Shown here piece by piece: positions 24,140-35,753 of a stretch of DNA of 64,000 nt. The DNA is from Mytilus galloprovincialis. Taxonomy: Eukaryota > Mollusca > Bivalvia > Mytilida > Mytilidae. A program made the position numbers and the translations under genes. Where the stretch lies: positions 6,413,112 to 6,477,111 of the forward strand of contig NC_134842.1 of NCBI RefSeq assembly GCF_965363235.1, written 5' to 3'. Under the pieces are notes generated by a model. The model searched no databases. It was not told where the DNA came from and was given only the letters and a program-made list of their open reading frames with translations. Every line of letters starts with the position of its first letter. Position 1 is the first letter of the stretch.

Positions 24140-24451
24140 CGAATGGTAATATGTGTATCGCTATTTTACCTATTGCGACGTTGTTAACTTCTTTGAAAAC
24201 AGAATTTTCCCCCTTAGTTTCAAGCGATATTTTTTTTTCATATCCCTCTAATGTGTTGAGAAAAGAAATTAGCTGTCCGTAAGATCAAATAAAACATTCA
24301 TAAGAATAGCGAAAATAATGATTGTCACATTTTGTATTAATTAGAATATTTTACTGAATTATATTGCTAACAGGTGTTCAATATGCGTCATACCTCAAAA
24401 TAGATTAGAATCTAATGTGGTAATTTGATTTCCTTCCTTCGTATTTCGCAG

Positions 24452-24622
24452 GCGTTATAAGGAGAACATGTATCAATCTGTTATCATAATTGAATGTACT
24501 GTGTTGGGAATCATAACAAATGCTTGTCCGATAGCGTGTACATGCGAGAACCAGAGAGTAGACTGCAGTTACAAAAAACTAACAACATTTCCATCTAACA
24601 TTCCTACTGCAACAACAACTTT
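24452..24622 (+). CDS. First coding exon of an LRR protein: signal peptide and LRRNT (left arm)
   Basis: A 171 nt exon lies between an acceptor (TTCGTATTTCGCAG) and a donor (GTGAGT at 24623). The ATG is at 24468 and codes 51 residues plus two bases. The product starts with a hydrophobic leader (MYQSVIIIECTVLGIITNA), followed by CPIACTCENQRVDCSYKKL and FPSNIPTATTTL. This is the leucine-rich-repeat N-terminal cap seen in Slit, Toll-like and related secreted or membrane LRR proteins: C-P-x2-C-x-C, then V-D-C and IP. The phase-2 intron that splits a probable Leu codon fits LRR genes built of phase-2 repeat exons. No LRR-repeat exon follows in the arm or the spacer, so the gene is probably a fragment unless the next intron is very long. 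Confidence 0.8.
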
Positions 24623-25440
24623 GTGAGTAATTCATTTCAATATTGTTATTTCAACTTTAAAAACAAAATATATTTTTCAGAGCTCCTGATCTTTTTTTTT
24701 TTTTTAGATCAAACAAGAAATTATGTTGAATCATATATGTGCATCAATAAATAGTATGTATTGTAATCAGTATCCTCGTTTATTATAACTTGCCCTTAGG
24801 GGATACATAACCCCACACTATTAGAGTATAAAATAAAAATTTGACATGTTCAGATCAATATGTTTGTGTTTTGTATGTTTCACGCGTCTGGCGTACAAAT
24901 ATTTAATCAGGTATCTATGTTGTGTTAAGAAGTGATTTAAATATAAAAAAAAGTCATTGATTCACTGGAGCACTGGTTACTATGTTTATTGTTCAACATT
25001 TTTTTTTTCTAAATGAAACATGAACAAGTTTGCATACACTGTTCATATGTAAACTATGACCTGCCTCACGGTCATAAAACTTTCGAGCATGATTTTTGTA
25101 CTCAGACTCGGAAATCAACCAATCAAATTGCTGGATTTCATGTTTCGAGCATGATTTTTGTGCTCAGAGCACTGAGCAAAGTTTTATGCCTTCAAGGCCT
25201 GATCCTTACAGATGCGTGACAACTGACGAAAACACCTGTTTATAACAAAATGCATAATATATATTAAACCTCAGTAAAAATCATAAACAATAGAATAAAA
25301 GAACTTCCATTTTGACTCTTTGTTCATGATAGTTTTATTGTTAATGTAACTGACTGCACTATAAAGTCAAATATTAATCAGAAAAGAACAATACTATAAG
25401 ATTTAATTAATCGGAGAAAAAAAATTTAATTGAAGAATAT
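24623..25440. other. Intron-like DNA after the left LRRNT exon
   Basis: No further exon is seen. It carries a fragment of the dispersed repeat that ends in CGCGTCTGGCGTA (about 24867-24925, plus strand) and a 116 bp inverted-repeat element at 25073-25188. Confidence 0.6.
25073..25188. repeat. 116 bp MITE-like inverted repeat (left arm)
   Basis: The ends CATAAAACTTT and AAAGTTTTATG are inverted (one base of each sequence shifts the match). Inside, CGAGCATGATTTTTGT occurs twice in direct orientation, and AATCAACCAATCAAATTGCT lies between. The right arm has an identical copy at 26720-26835. Confidence 0.6.
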
Positions 25441-25596
25441 CCATTTTGTTATAATTATAACTCATCAGTTACGCTCGAATAAAAAAAGGTTAAAAAGGCT
25501 AAATTAAGTACGAAGTTGAAGAGCATTGAGGACCAAAAATCCTAAAAGTGTTGTTAAATACAGCTAATGTAATCTATTCCTGAGGTAGACAATCCT
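25441..25596 (-). repeat. Dispersed repeat forming the inner end of the left arm
   Basis: On the minus strand this reads CTCAGGAATAGATTACATT, then CACTTTTAGG, TTGGTCCTCAATGCTCTTC, AACTTCGTACTTAATTTAGC and TTCGAGCGTAACTGATGAGT. It matches 26308-26462 (the inner end of the right arm, plus strand) and the fuller copy at 51680-51870. The palindrome's inner boundaries therefore coincide with the 5' edge of this repeat. Confidence 0.8.
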
Positions 25597-26307
25597 TACA
25601 TTAACTCAGTACTGGTTTGGAGCTTATCGGAAAACTCAACATGATGTTGAAGTGTACAGGTAAAACAACTACTGGACAAAGACTAGACAAAGTGTAATTG
25701 ACGGAAAGCGTATTATCTGCACAGTTCAACATTTCCCGCAGTGAATTAGTCTGTAAGCTAATTGATAGTCTGAAAAATATGTTATACTTTATTTTGCTGT
25801 CTTTTAAGAGCTGGAAAAGTGTGACAAAATACGTTTGTAAAAACATGGTAAAAATAATGGTTTTGAAAACACAAGTTACTTACAAGTCTTTAAGAGCCGT
25901 CAACACTTTAAAAAAAGTCCTATCCAGTGTGGTTATTTCATTATATGACAATTCCCTAAAAAATAAAATTTTGAAATGTATTTCTGCATTGCATTTGTTA
26001 TCTACAGAAATATATAATACATACAATTTACATATATACAAAATGAAGAAGGCAGCTGTATGTGCGGTACAAATTATTTTTTGTCATTAAACTTGATGCA
26101 TCCTAATAAATGTGTACTATAAATTATATATCAGGTAAAATGCATGTATTGATTGGATAAATAACGTTTATGGAAATCATATTCAAGCTCTGTTCTTCAA
26201 CCAATTAAAAGCTAAAGTGTCTGCTTCATTATACATGATGAAGACACAAGAAAAGCCTATAATCGTTGTGTTCATATTTAACAACACATAGGTTGATACC
26301 TGGCTAT
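25597..26307. other. Central spacer of the palindrome
   Basis: About 710 bp of unpaired DNA lies between the two arms. It is not self-complementary and I recognise no family in it. The plus strand has an open stretch of 130 codons (25698-26090), but it begins at TTG, has no recognisable motif and looks like chance. Both flanks are inverted copies of one dispersed repeat (25441-25596 and 26308-26462), so the spacer sits exactly between two repeat ends. Confidence 0.9.
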
Positions 26308-26462
26308 TAATAGGATCGTCTACCCCAGGAATAGATTACATTAGCTGTATTTAACAACACTTTTAGGATTTTTGGTCCTCAATGCTCTTCAACTTCGTAC
26401 TTAATTTAGCCTTTTTAACCTTTTTTTATTCGAGCGTAACTGATGAGTTATAATTATAACAA
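26308..26462 (+). repeat. Dispersed repeat forming the inner end of the right arm
   Basis: This is the inverted partner of 25441-25596 and a relative of 51680-51870. It starts at about the first base of the right arm, so the arm boundary and the repeat boundary agree within a few bases. Confidence 0.8.
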
Positions 26463-27286
26463 AATGGATATTCTTCAATTAAATTTTTTTTCTCCGATTA
26501 ATTAAATCTTATAGTATTGTTCTTTTCTGATTAATATTTGACTTTATAGTGCAGTCAGTTACATTAACAATAAAACTATCATGAACAAAGAGTCAAAATG
26601 GAAGTTCTTTTATTCTATTGTTTATGATTTTTACTGAGGTTTAATATATATTATGCATTTTGTTATAAACAGGTGTTTTCGTCAGTTGTCACGCATCTGT
26701 AAGGATCAGGCCTTGAAGGCATAAAACTTTGCTCAGTGCTCTGAGCACAAAAATCATGCTCGAAACATGAAATCCAGCAATTTGATTGGTTGATTTCCGA
26801 GTCTGAGTACAAAAATCATGCTCGAAAGTTTTATGACCGTGAGGCAGGTCATAGTTTACATATGAACAGTGTATGCAAACTTGTTCATGTTTCATTTAGA
26901 AAAAAAAATGTTGAACAATAAACATAGTAACCAGTGCTCCAGTGAATCAATGACTTTTTTTTTTATATTTAAATCACTTCTTAACACAACATAGATACCT
27001 GATTAAATATTTGTACGCCAGACGCGTGAAACATACAAAACACAAACATATTGATCTGAACATGTCAAATTTTTATTTTATACTCTAATAGTGTGGGGTT
27101 ATGTATCCCCTAAGGGCAAGTTATAATAAACGAGGATACTGATTACAATACATACTATTTATTGATGCACATATATGATTCAACATAATTTCTTGTTTGA
27201 TCTAAAAAAAAAAAAAAGATCAGGAGCTCTGAAATATATATTTTGTTTTTAAAGTTGAAATAACAATATTGAAATGAATTACTCAC
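26463..27286. other. Intron-like DNA after the right LRRNT exon
   Basis: This is the mirror of 24623-25440. It has the 116 bp inverted-repeat element at 26720-26835 and the CGCGTCTGGCGTA repeat fragment in inverted orientation near 26985-27040. No exon is seen. Confidence 0.6.
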
Positions 27287-27457
27287 AAAGTTGTTGTTGC
27301 AGTAGGAATGTTAGATGGAAATGTTGTTAGTTTTTTGTAACTGCAGTCTACTCTCTGGTTCTCGCATGTACACGCTATCGGACAAGCATTTGTTATGATT
27401 CCCAACACAGTACATTCAATTATGATAACAGATTGATACATGTTCTCCTTATAACGC
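27287..27457 (-). CDS. First coding exon of an LRR protein: signal peptide and LRRNT (right arm)
   Basis: This is the inverted copy of the exon at 24452-24622, also 171 nt, with the ATG at 27441 and the GTGAGT donor at 27286-27281. Acceptor, leader, the four cap cysteines and the phase-2 end are all kept, so both copies could be spliced into a transcript. The two exons point at each other across about 2.7 kb. As on the left, no LRR-repeat exon follows toward the centre, so it is probably an orphan exon of a truncated gene. Confidence 0.8.
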
Positions 27458-28442
27458 CTGCGAAATACGAAGGAAGGAAATCAAATTACCACATTAGATT
27501 CTAATCTATTTTGAGGTATGACGCATATTGAACACCTGTTAGCAATATAATTCAGTAAAATATTCTAATTAATACAAAATGTGACAATCATTATTTTCGC
27601 TATTCTTATGAATGTTTTATTTGATCTTACGGACAGCTAATTTCTTTTCTCAACACATTAGAGGGATATGAAAAAAAAATATCGCTTGAAACTAAGGGGG
27701 AAAATTCTGTTTTCAAAAAAGTTAACAACGTCGCAATAGGTAAAATAGCGATACACACATTACCTTTCGTCATCTCAACTCAATTGTTTTTCTCACGTCT
27801 GCCGTACTGGTTCAGGCGAGAAAATCAATCTCATTGAGATGACCTACGATAATCTATAAAAATACTGTTTTGATAAAAGTTAATACGAGTTAAACTTTCA
27901 GAAATTATGTGTATAGTGATTGGAACGACAGTCTTAAGATTTAAAAAAATGTACAAGAAAAACATGAAAAACAAAATTAGAAAATGTAATCAAATAGACC
28001 ATTTGAAACGAAAGCATTTAAATATTTTATAGAATTATTTCTATATTAATGATAATCGATGCCCAATAAATATATATAAACAATAAACAGAAAGAACATA
28101 ATAACTTACAATTAGATGTAACAATAAATAAACTGCCAATTTTGTTTGACAGTTCACAGTATCTCACAACGCTGCCGCCTATTAAGTAGAATTTTGTGTC
28201 ACCGCAATTTTTACACTAAATAATATTTCCTTAAAATTCTTTCGCTTCTATTTTTAGTTCTGTTTGTTTCACTAAAATCAAAATTAAAAGTTTTCCTAGA
28301 AATATTTGACAAATATGATAAATCATATTAGGGATGAACGATTTGGGGTATGTTTGAGTCAAAAACAATATCTAGTTCTAAAACAAATTAATAGCTATAT
28401 AATAAAAAGGGATTATGTTCTTCTCATATATTTTATGATAGT

Positions 28443-28918
28443 ATGATACTAAACGCCTAACGGGAGGGATTGTGCCTGATATTGATATGATGAAGACATA
28501 ATCATTCAATCAGTTTAATTGAGGTCTGGAGCTGGCATGCAAGTGCTAATAGTCTGTTGTTATTTATGTATTATTGTCATTTTATTTATTTTCTTTTGTT
28601 ACATCTTCTGACCTCGGACTTCTCTTGAACTGACCTTTAATGTGCGTATTTGTATGCGTTTACTTTTCTACTGCAATGCTATGATACTAAACCCCTAACG
28701 GGAGGGATTGTGCCTGATATTGATATGATGAAGACATAATCTTTCAATCAGTTTAATTGAGGTCTGGAGCTGACATGCAAGTGCTAGTAGTCTGTTGTTA
28801 TTTATGTATTATTGTCATTTTATTTATTTTCTTTTGTTACATCTTCTGACCTCGGACTTCTCTTGAACTGACCTTTAATGTGCGTATTTTTATGCGTTTA
28901 CTTTTCTACAATGGCTAG
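28443..28918. repeat. 238 bp tandem duplication in the right arm
   Basis: Two adjacent copies (28443-28680 and 28681-28918) each start ATGATACTAAAC and pass GGGAGGGATTGTGCCTGAT and GAGGTCTGGAGCTG. The left arm has this once, at about 23220-23475. The second copy keeps AACCCCTAACG where the first has AACGCCTAACG. Confidence 0.88.
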
Positions 28919-29250
28919 ATGTATAGGAGGAGGGTTGAGATCTCATAAACATGTTTAACCCCGCCGCAATTGTGCGCCTGTCCCAAGTCAGGAGCCTCTG
29001 GCCTTTGTTAGTCTTGTATGATTTTTAATTTTAGTTCCTTGTGTATAATTCGGAGTTTAGTATGACGTCCGTTATCACTGTACTAGTATACATTTTTTTA
29101 AGGGGCCAGTGAATGACGCTTATGGGTTCGGGAGTTTCTTACTACATTGAAGACCGATTGGTGGCCTTCGGCTGTTGTCTGCTCTATGGTCGGGTTGTTG
29201 TCGCTTTGACACATTCCCCATTTCCTTTCTCAATTTTATTAGTTTAAGTT
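28443..29250 (-). repeat. Dispersed repeat (GACAACAACCCGACCATAGA family), right-arm copy
   Basis: This is the mirrored partner of 22895-23475, enlarged by the 238 bp tandem duplication at its low-coordinate end. Confidence 0.75.
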
Positions 29251-29449
29251 AAATCATCCGTATCACTAGAGTTATGGAGGGAGTTATAATCTTAGTTTCT
29301 TTATCAACTCTTTATATATAAAACAGGAATTTAAGAACGACATGCTATAGACATTTGGATAATAACAGAACCGATCAGGTCCCGATGACAGAACGTGATG
29401 ATAACACTTATAAATTGATGATCAGTATTGGTCGTTTGTTGGTGTGGTT

Positions 29450-29700
29450 CATAAGTGTTTCTCGTTTCTCGTTTTTTATAAGAATAACCATTGGGTTTCC
29501 CGTTTAAAGGGGTTTACACTAGTCACTATCGTGGCCCTTTATAGCGTTCTGTTCAGTGTGAGCCACGTTTCTGTATTGAAGATCGTACTTTGACCTATAA
29601 TGGATTTTTTTTCCAAATTGTGACTTTGATGGAGTATTGTCTAATTGGCACTTATACCACATCTTCTTATATCTATGTATGCTATGGATCACTTTCAAAA
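29450..29700 (-). repeat. SINE-like dispersed repeat, right-arm copy
   Basis: This is the mirrored partner of 22475-22720, with the same phrases in reverse complement. The segment next to it (about 29410-29470) differs from the left arm by a short replacement. Confidence 0.75.
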
Positions 29701-30349
29701 TTTCCATTCACCGGAAACATTCAATGTAATTAAAACGAAATCCAACGATAAGTATTCACGAAGGTTACATATGATATAGTTTAATCACTTTGTTCATAAT
29801 TTCTTAACTTATCAACATATAATAATAATGTGAGTATATATAGCACTGAATACTCGACTGATGAAACCATTAAAGACTTAAAGCCCACCAGTAGTAGTAT
29901 CGACCAAGGTAAACATTTTCGTGGAAAATCAGAAGTAACTTTAAACCAGCTGTGTTGATATAATACACATATAGTCACTTTAACAAATAATCCCTATCAA
30001 ATATTTGAATATAGACAGCTTTTGCAGGGGACACCATGTCAACATAATGAATTGTCATCAAAACAACGTTTACGTTGTGTTTCCAAGACTAATTAAAATT
30101 TCAGAAATATTATTATTGTGTATGAATGATGTTTTGTATTCGCAAATCATACCAATGAATATTTAACGTGAATCCTGCATTTCCTTTATACTGCTTTGTG
30201 TCATTTTCATAATTATGGAAATGAATCTCTCTTTTTCTAAAAAGAAAATCTCTAAAATGACAAGTCATGTAGTCAACACAACAACACTTGTCTTACAATT
30301 ACTAAAACATATTAGATGGTCGGTTGTAAAAGATGGACGAAAGATACCA

Positions 30350-30570
30350 GAGGGACCGTCAAACTCATCAATCGAAAATAAACTGACAACGCCATGCTAA
30401 AAATGAAAAAGACAAACAGACATTGTCAAATAAAAGTACACATGACACAACATAGAAAACTTACGAATAAACAACACGAACCCCACCAAAAACTAGAGGT
30501 GATCGCAGGAGCTCCGGAAGGGTAAGCAGATCCTGCTCCACATGTGGCATCCGTCGTGTTGCTTATCTGA
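30350..30570 (-). repeat. Dispersed repeat (ACACGACGG...GTCCCTCTGGTATC family), right-arm copy
   Basis: This is the mirrored partner of 20398-20640. It has a few extra bases (GACATTGTCAAATAAAAGTA) relative to the left copy. Confidence 0.75.
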
Positions 30571-33500
30571 TTAAAAATCCGGTAAATAGTCTAATTCGGT
30601 AAGATATTTCCGGCGCATGGAAAAAGTCATTGACATTGATGTATTATACGTTATGGTAGAACTAGCATATATTGAAAACATTTCCAGACTTGCAATATAC
30701 TGGTTATATAATCAAATGCAAAGAAACTATTTCCGTTAGGGGTGATCATTCGAATTGTTTATTTCCAGTGATTGGAATTATCGTATATGCAATGAGATAT
30801 CATATGATACTTTTACTGCCGTACTGTATCAAAATGTTGAAGAATTGTTACCGAGTAGAAAGATAACTGCTTTGTACCAATGAAGTCACTGTTTAACATT
30901 CAGTTATATATAAAGTATTGTGATAATACTAATAGAGAGTTTTTACTGTATTACGTGTAATTTTCAACACTCTGGGTATGATATTTATCATATTTAAGTG
31001 TGTGTTTCCTAAGGACACTAACAATGGAGATGTCATTTCCGTTCCAAAGCCAATTTTATCGAAGGAAATCGGTCGAAATAAAAAAAAAAAAAAAAAAAAA
31101 AGAACACAATGAGATGCTTACTGATATTTATCTACCAATCCTTATGGTAAACAAAACTGAGAAATTTTATGTCATTCAAAAATATGTCCTGTGTTAAAAA
31201 TAGATTTCCCAGAACAATGGATATGACGTTTATCCAGTATACTTTAAATTGATATGCTTGTTCTATTGAAATTTAGATTTGATTGACATTTTTGAGAACG
31301 AAGAGATTTCGGTAAAAAATGACATACACAAAATATATAATTGATATACGTTTTAGTCAGCGTAAATGAATTGATGTTGTCCTAATGCTCTTTCTCGGTT
31401 AGTCGCTTATTATTCAATAACCGAGACGCAAACATCAACTACTGTCGCTTAATGTAGTAATATGTGTATCGCCTCCACCAAATGATTTTGAACCGATAGT
31501 TGAATTGAATAACACAGACAAATCAGATGCTGACTTTTATTTTACGGCCATTTATCATGGTGAAAAACACAATATACTATTAAGATAGAAATATAATTGT
31601 ATAGTATGTACAATAAAGAAATTACACCATTTTCATATGATTAAACGGAGAAAGCATAACAACAAAGATTTAAATAAGCAATGTGGCGGTTATGTATCAA
31701 TGTAATAATTTCAAAATACAAATCTGTAATACTTACGCGTAGTTTGTCCACCTTATTTTCATAACATTGCTACTTATGAAAAATGTTCATCTTTTATGTT
31801 AACATGGCATAGATTATATGTTATTATGAGTACTGTATTCATCCTTAAGTATATATTACCGGTTAATACTTACACTTAAGATGATTGTTCCGTTGAAATT
31901 TAAATTCTATTGAAAACTTTCAAGTATACTCTTATACATTCTTATCACCATGAATACATTAAAAAGTAAAATCACAAGAAAAGTGAACTCCGAAGAAAAA
32001 GTCAAAACGGAAAGTCCTTAATCAAATGGCAAAACTAAAAGATCACACATCAAACGAATGTCATTCAAAGTAATAAATAAATATTCATATTCAACAGGAA
32101 GATATTTACATTGTAAGTGTTTGAAGGAATTTTCTTCGAATAGTCAACATTGATTCGTCCCTTCTTACACGACTAAAGAGATATAAGATATAAATATACT
32201 GTTGTCTTTATTTAGTAATATCTGTACTGGCTAGATAAAATGTGTTTAAAGCGATAAGTACATGTAATTGTGGGTATAGCAAAAGGTTAAACGTTTGATG
32301 ATGACTGATTTCTACTATCAATCATTGCGGTTAAAAACTATTAAATCAACTCTTTTTAACTAAAGGTGTATTTCGTCCTATTTAATTTGTTTATATTCCT
32401 TCTTTGGTTTGTCTTTGTTTAGTAAACCTGTAGATTATCCAAAAGTTTGAGTATGATGTTCATCTTTACGTATATACTTCCTTCAAACACTTACAATGTA
32501 AATGTTCTCCCGTTGAATACGAATATTTATCGATTACTTTCAAGGAAATGTTTCATTACTTGTTAAAAGTAACGACACACAGTTTTATAATTACACTGTT
32601 ACATATGTGTACATCTACTTATGAAATAAAATCATTTGTTGATAACCCCGTTAATTTGTATTTCAATTATGAAATTTTAATGTTTTTTTCTTAATTTAAA
32701 ATAAAGTGACAGACATTTTATATTAATATTATACCTTACACTGACATGTCCTACAAAAACAACATATCTTTAATTTCAAACTAAAGTGAATTCTTTCTCG
32801 GAAGTTTACAAAACCAAAACCCTCTGATCTGAAGAAAAGACAGTACGTTAAAATGCCCTCTAATGTTGATGTTGATTTGTTATATGTGTTATAATTTACA
32901 GAAAATTGTAAGAGGTTACATTTTAAGACATATATGTACTCCAACATTCCACATTTCCCATCAATTACAATTGATCCAACATGACACTGGTACCACCTTA
33001 GACTTAAAGATAAATGGACACGAACCTCAATGATTTTTTTTACTTTCCATGTCCCGCAAAAAGTACCCATAAATGGCAATTTAAGGGTGATTATATACTA
33101 CTAAATACTTGTTGACAAAGGGCCACGAAAAAAAATTATAAGATAGACAATATTGTATTATATGATTGTAGGATGCTGAGAGCCACTTTTATCTATCATA
33201 ATTGCAGTTTAAACGTCTTGTATCCAAAGTGTGAGAATATTTTATTTTAAACATTGTTAAATGCATTATATGTTTAAATTTGTGAAATATTAGAAGGTGC
33301 ATAGTTCGATTATTTTCTTTTTATTTCCTGATATCTTATAATAAACAATTATGTGTTTTTGAAAAGGATAATTCAAAGAGTGCATTGTATAGCTAGCTGT
33401 TATTGTTTAATGACTTTTTGTTTTGATACCTTTCTGAAAAATGCCTTGGAACTTAAATTTATTTGAAGGGTTTTAAGTTTACCTTTTTTTGTTTGTTCAT

Positions 33501-35753
33501 ACAATCAGAGCTTACAGTATTCCTTGTTAAAATAAAATAAAAACCTATATTTAAATATACAAATTACAATATACCCTTTAAAAGACAATGGAAGGTGGAG
33601 TACATCTATAAATTGTCTGGCATTTTACTACTATTCAAGGATTTAATGATTAATAATTGTGCTTCATATCTCAAGTGGCTAACTTATAATTGTGACACAA
33701 TTCTTGATAACTTACAGATTATTATGACACTGAGTTTACATTTAAAAAACACCACATGCATTTGTATTTCATATACCTATTTTACTATTTACTGTAAAAC
33801 ACAGAATTATTACTCCATGATACAGTAAGAATTCAAATACTGTTGAATAATTAGAAATTTTCAGTACCTTCAATGTATTGTTCTATGGTATGACAGATCC
33901 TCTTGTCCGCTAGCAGAACGATATCTCATTTGACGAGATTACAGCGATATTTGTTGTATTGCCATTATTATTGTTGGAGGAACACATTACTTAAATGCTG
34001 ACAATGGACAGGTCCAATTGATCATCTGCTTAATCCGTTATATTACTTTATAATTCGTGTGTGGTTGATGTGCATCACTTGCAGCAAATGTTTCCAAATA
34101 AGTCTCCTCTTTAGATTTGACTTCAACCTGGTTAAACTGGTTAAACGAATGCATTGTTTTAACGGCCTTGCTTTTGTATTTTCTATTTGGTGGTCAATTA
34201 CCGTCTAACAGATGCCAATTGCGTCTTTAAAACAATGAATGGACATCAGATCAACACCTCATCTAATTCGTCTTTAACTCAAACTCAAAGGTAAATGCCG
34301 TATTTCAAATATGACGTGAAGACCTTGTTATCAATTTTCGTGGAGACATTAATGCACAAATTTTACAAAAAATACGTTGAAAACCGACATAGAATTCAAA
34401 TACACAAATGAACATCCAACCTTGAAAGTAAAAATGATGTTGACATCCAAATGACAAATGTAAACAGAAAAATGATAAATTCAATAACGTCTTCTCAAGA
34501 TAACATTGACAACTAAAAACTGAGCTACACAAACCCTAACAAAAGCCGGGATAAACTGTTTTTTTTGCTGCGAATGTGTTTTCCGATGATATATATCTTT
34601 GCTACTCTAAATATAACTTCGTGTTCTTATTTAACAAATTCACATTAGTCACAGACCATTGACACAAGAAATAATCAATCAATAAGTGTGGTGTCTAATT
34701 CCCATTACACCCAATGGCAAAATTGCTTCCAAGGAATTACATTGATTTCCCAGGGAAATAAAAAACGATAAATTCTCATGTAAAATAAACGTGGTTATTT
34801 AACTCCTCTGACGTCATAAAACAGTATGCGTTGTCAAGACGCCAATTACGTTGGATCAAAACAAATTAAGAATGCGTAGAACAATATATAGATCCTGACA
34901 TTTTCTATGTTAATTTAATATCAAAAAGAGGTCATTTGCCAATGTAAGAAAAAGAATAACTAACTAAAGAATTAAAATTTCGAAAAATATTCAACTACGC
35001 GCATTCGTGAAATAATGTGATGTTCGGTCACTCATCTCTATGTGAATTCTTCGATGAGTTTGTCTATAAATAACCCTTATTTCTCATAATAAAGAAGACA
35101 GATTGAAGGAGTGATATCTTTATTCTTTTGAATTCCCTTTTTCTGAAATTAAACTGTATCAAAACTATAACCTTTTATTTCGTGTACCTAACACATGTAG
35201 TAATGAGATTAAAGCTAGACTTGCCTTTTAATTACTGATCAATTGTTAATAAACTTATCCGGTTGTTTCATTAGTAACTAGGTCAAGTTTAGACATTACA
35301 CAACTCAAGTATCATTACACTTACTACAACAAAACCACATGTATATTTTGTCATTCTTATTAATGTTAATGTTATAGCACTAGATAAATATCACTAAGTA
35401 GACTGTTAGACTTTATGTGAATTATCGTAATAGAAATGGGTTGGTGAAATTTGATTGATATCAAACTGTTATGTATTTCATATAATAAATGGAGAATTAT
35501 TATAAATTAGTAAGATTGCCACAAATTAGCGTGACCTTAAATGGATATTGGAATTTAGTTCAAGAGACTTCTAATGTGTGTCGGATATTTATTTTTGCAT
35601 TTTCACGTTTTCTGTAAGAGCCTTTCTGGTGATAGAAAATATAGAATTGAAGTGGTATTTTAATTTTTTAAAGAAATTATTGAAATTAAAAGGAGAATTC
35701 TTTAAAAAATTAGTCATCAAATGCAAGAATGTCATATTTTCTTTTGTGAGACT
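30571..35753. other. Right-arm DNA mirroring 6880-8886 and 16910-20395
   Basis: It holds the mirrored roughly 200 bp repeat copies (about 31100-32560), the conserved but unsupported open stretch at 32729-33079, and the single, unduplicated version of the 1.5 kb unit (about 33790-35275). It also contains a poly(A) run at about 31080-31100. No gene, LINE or tandem duplication is present here. Confidence 0.6.

Larger units (their letters stand above)
21958..24451. other. Left-arm DNA with dispersed repeats upstream of the LRRNT exon
   Basis: No gene is recognised. It holds copies of two common dispersed repeats (22475-22720 and 22895-23475, listed separately) and an imperfect 73 bp inverted repeat at 24067-24139. 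The last 20 bases form the polypyrimidine tract and AG acceptor of the exon that follows. Confidence 0.6.
1..25596 (+). repeat. Left arm of a giant inverted repeat (palindrome)
   Basis: This stretch is matched in reverse complement by 26308-42655. Base 1 pairs with about 42655 and about 25596 pairs with about 26308, so the arm may continue left of the window. Landmarks pair in mirrored order: 704-1111 with 42128-42535, 5109-5378 with 37875-38144, 8116-8343 with 34305-34532, 20556-20741 with 30215-30400, and 25013-25219 with 26689-26895. Identity by eye ranges from 100% near the centre to about 95-96% in the middle. The arm is about 9 kb longer than its partner because of arm-specific insertions and a tandem duplication, each listed separately. 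A head-to-head join of two haplotypes by the assembler is the main alternative to a real duplication. Confidence 0.96.
27458..30349. other. Right-arm DNA with dispersed repeats
   Basis: This is the mirror of 20640-24451. It includes the 73 bp inverted repeat (27770-27842), the GACAACAACCCGACC repeat with its internal tandem duplication (28443-29250) and the SINE-like repeat (29450-29700). The 1.2 kb hairpin-ended element of the left arm is missing here, and the empty site is near 30208-30220. No gene is recognised. Confidence 0.6.

Noticed and set aside
25698-26090. 130-codon open frame in the palindrome spacer
   Set aside because: It starts at TTG, has no motif or signal, and is not supported by splice sites or a duplicate.
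25013-26895. 68-codon frames at 25013-25219 and 26689-26895
   Set aside because: They lie across the 116 bp inverted-repeat element and are mirror copies; no protein evidence.
20556-30400. 61-codon frames at 20556-20741 and 30215-30400
   Set aside because: They read through a dispersed repeat that also occurs at 47776-48010.
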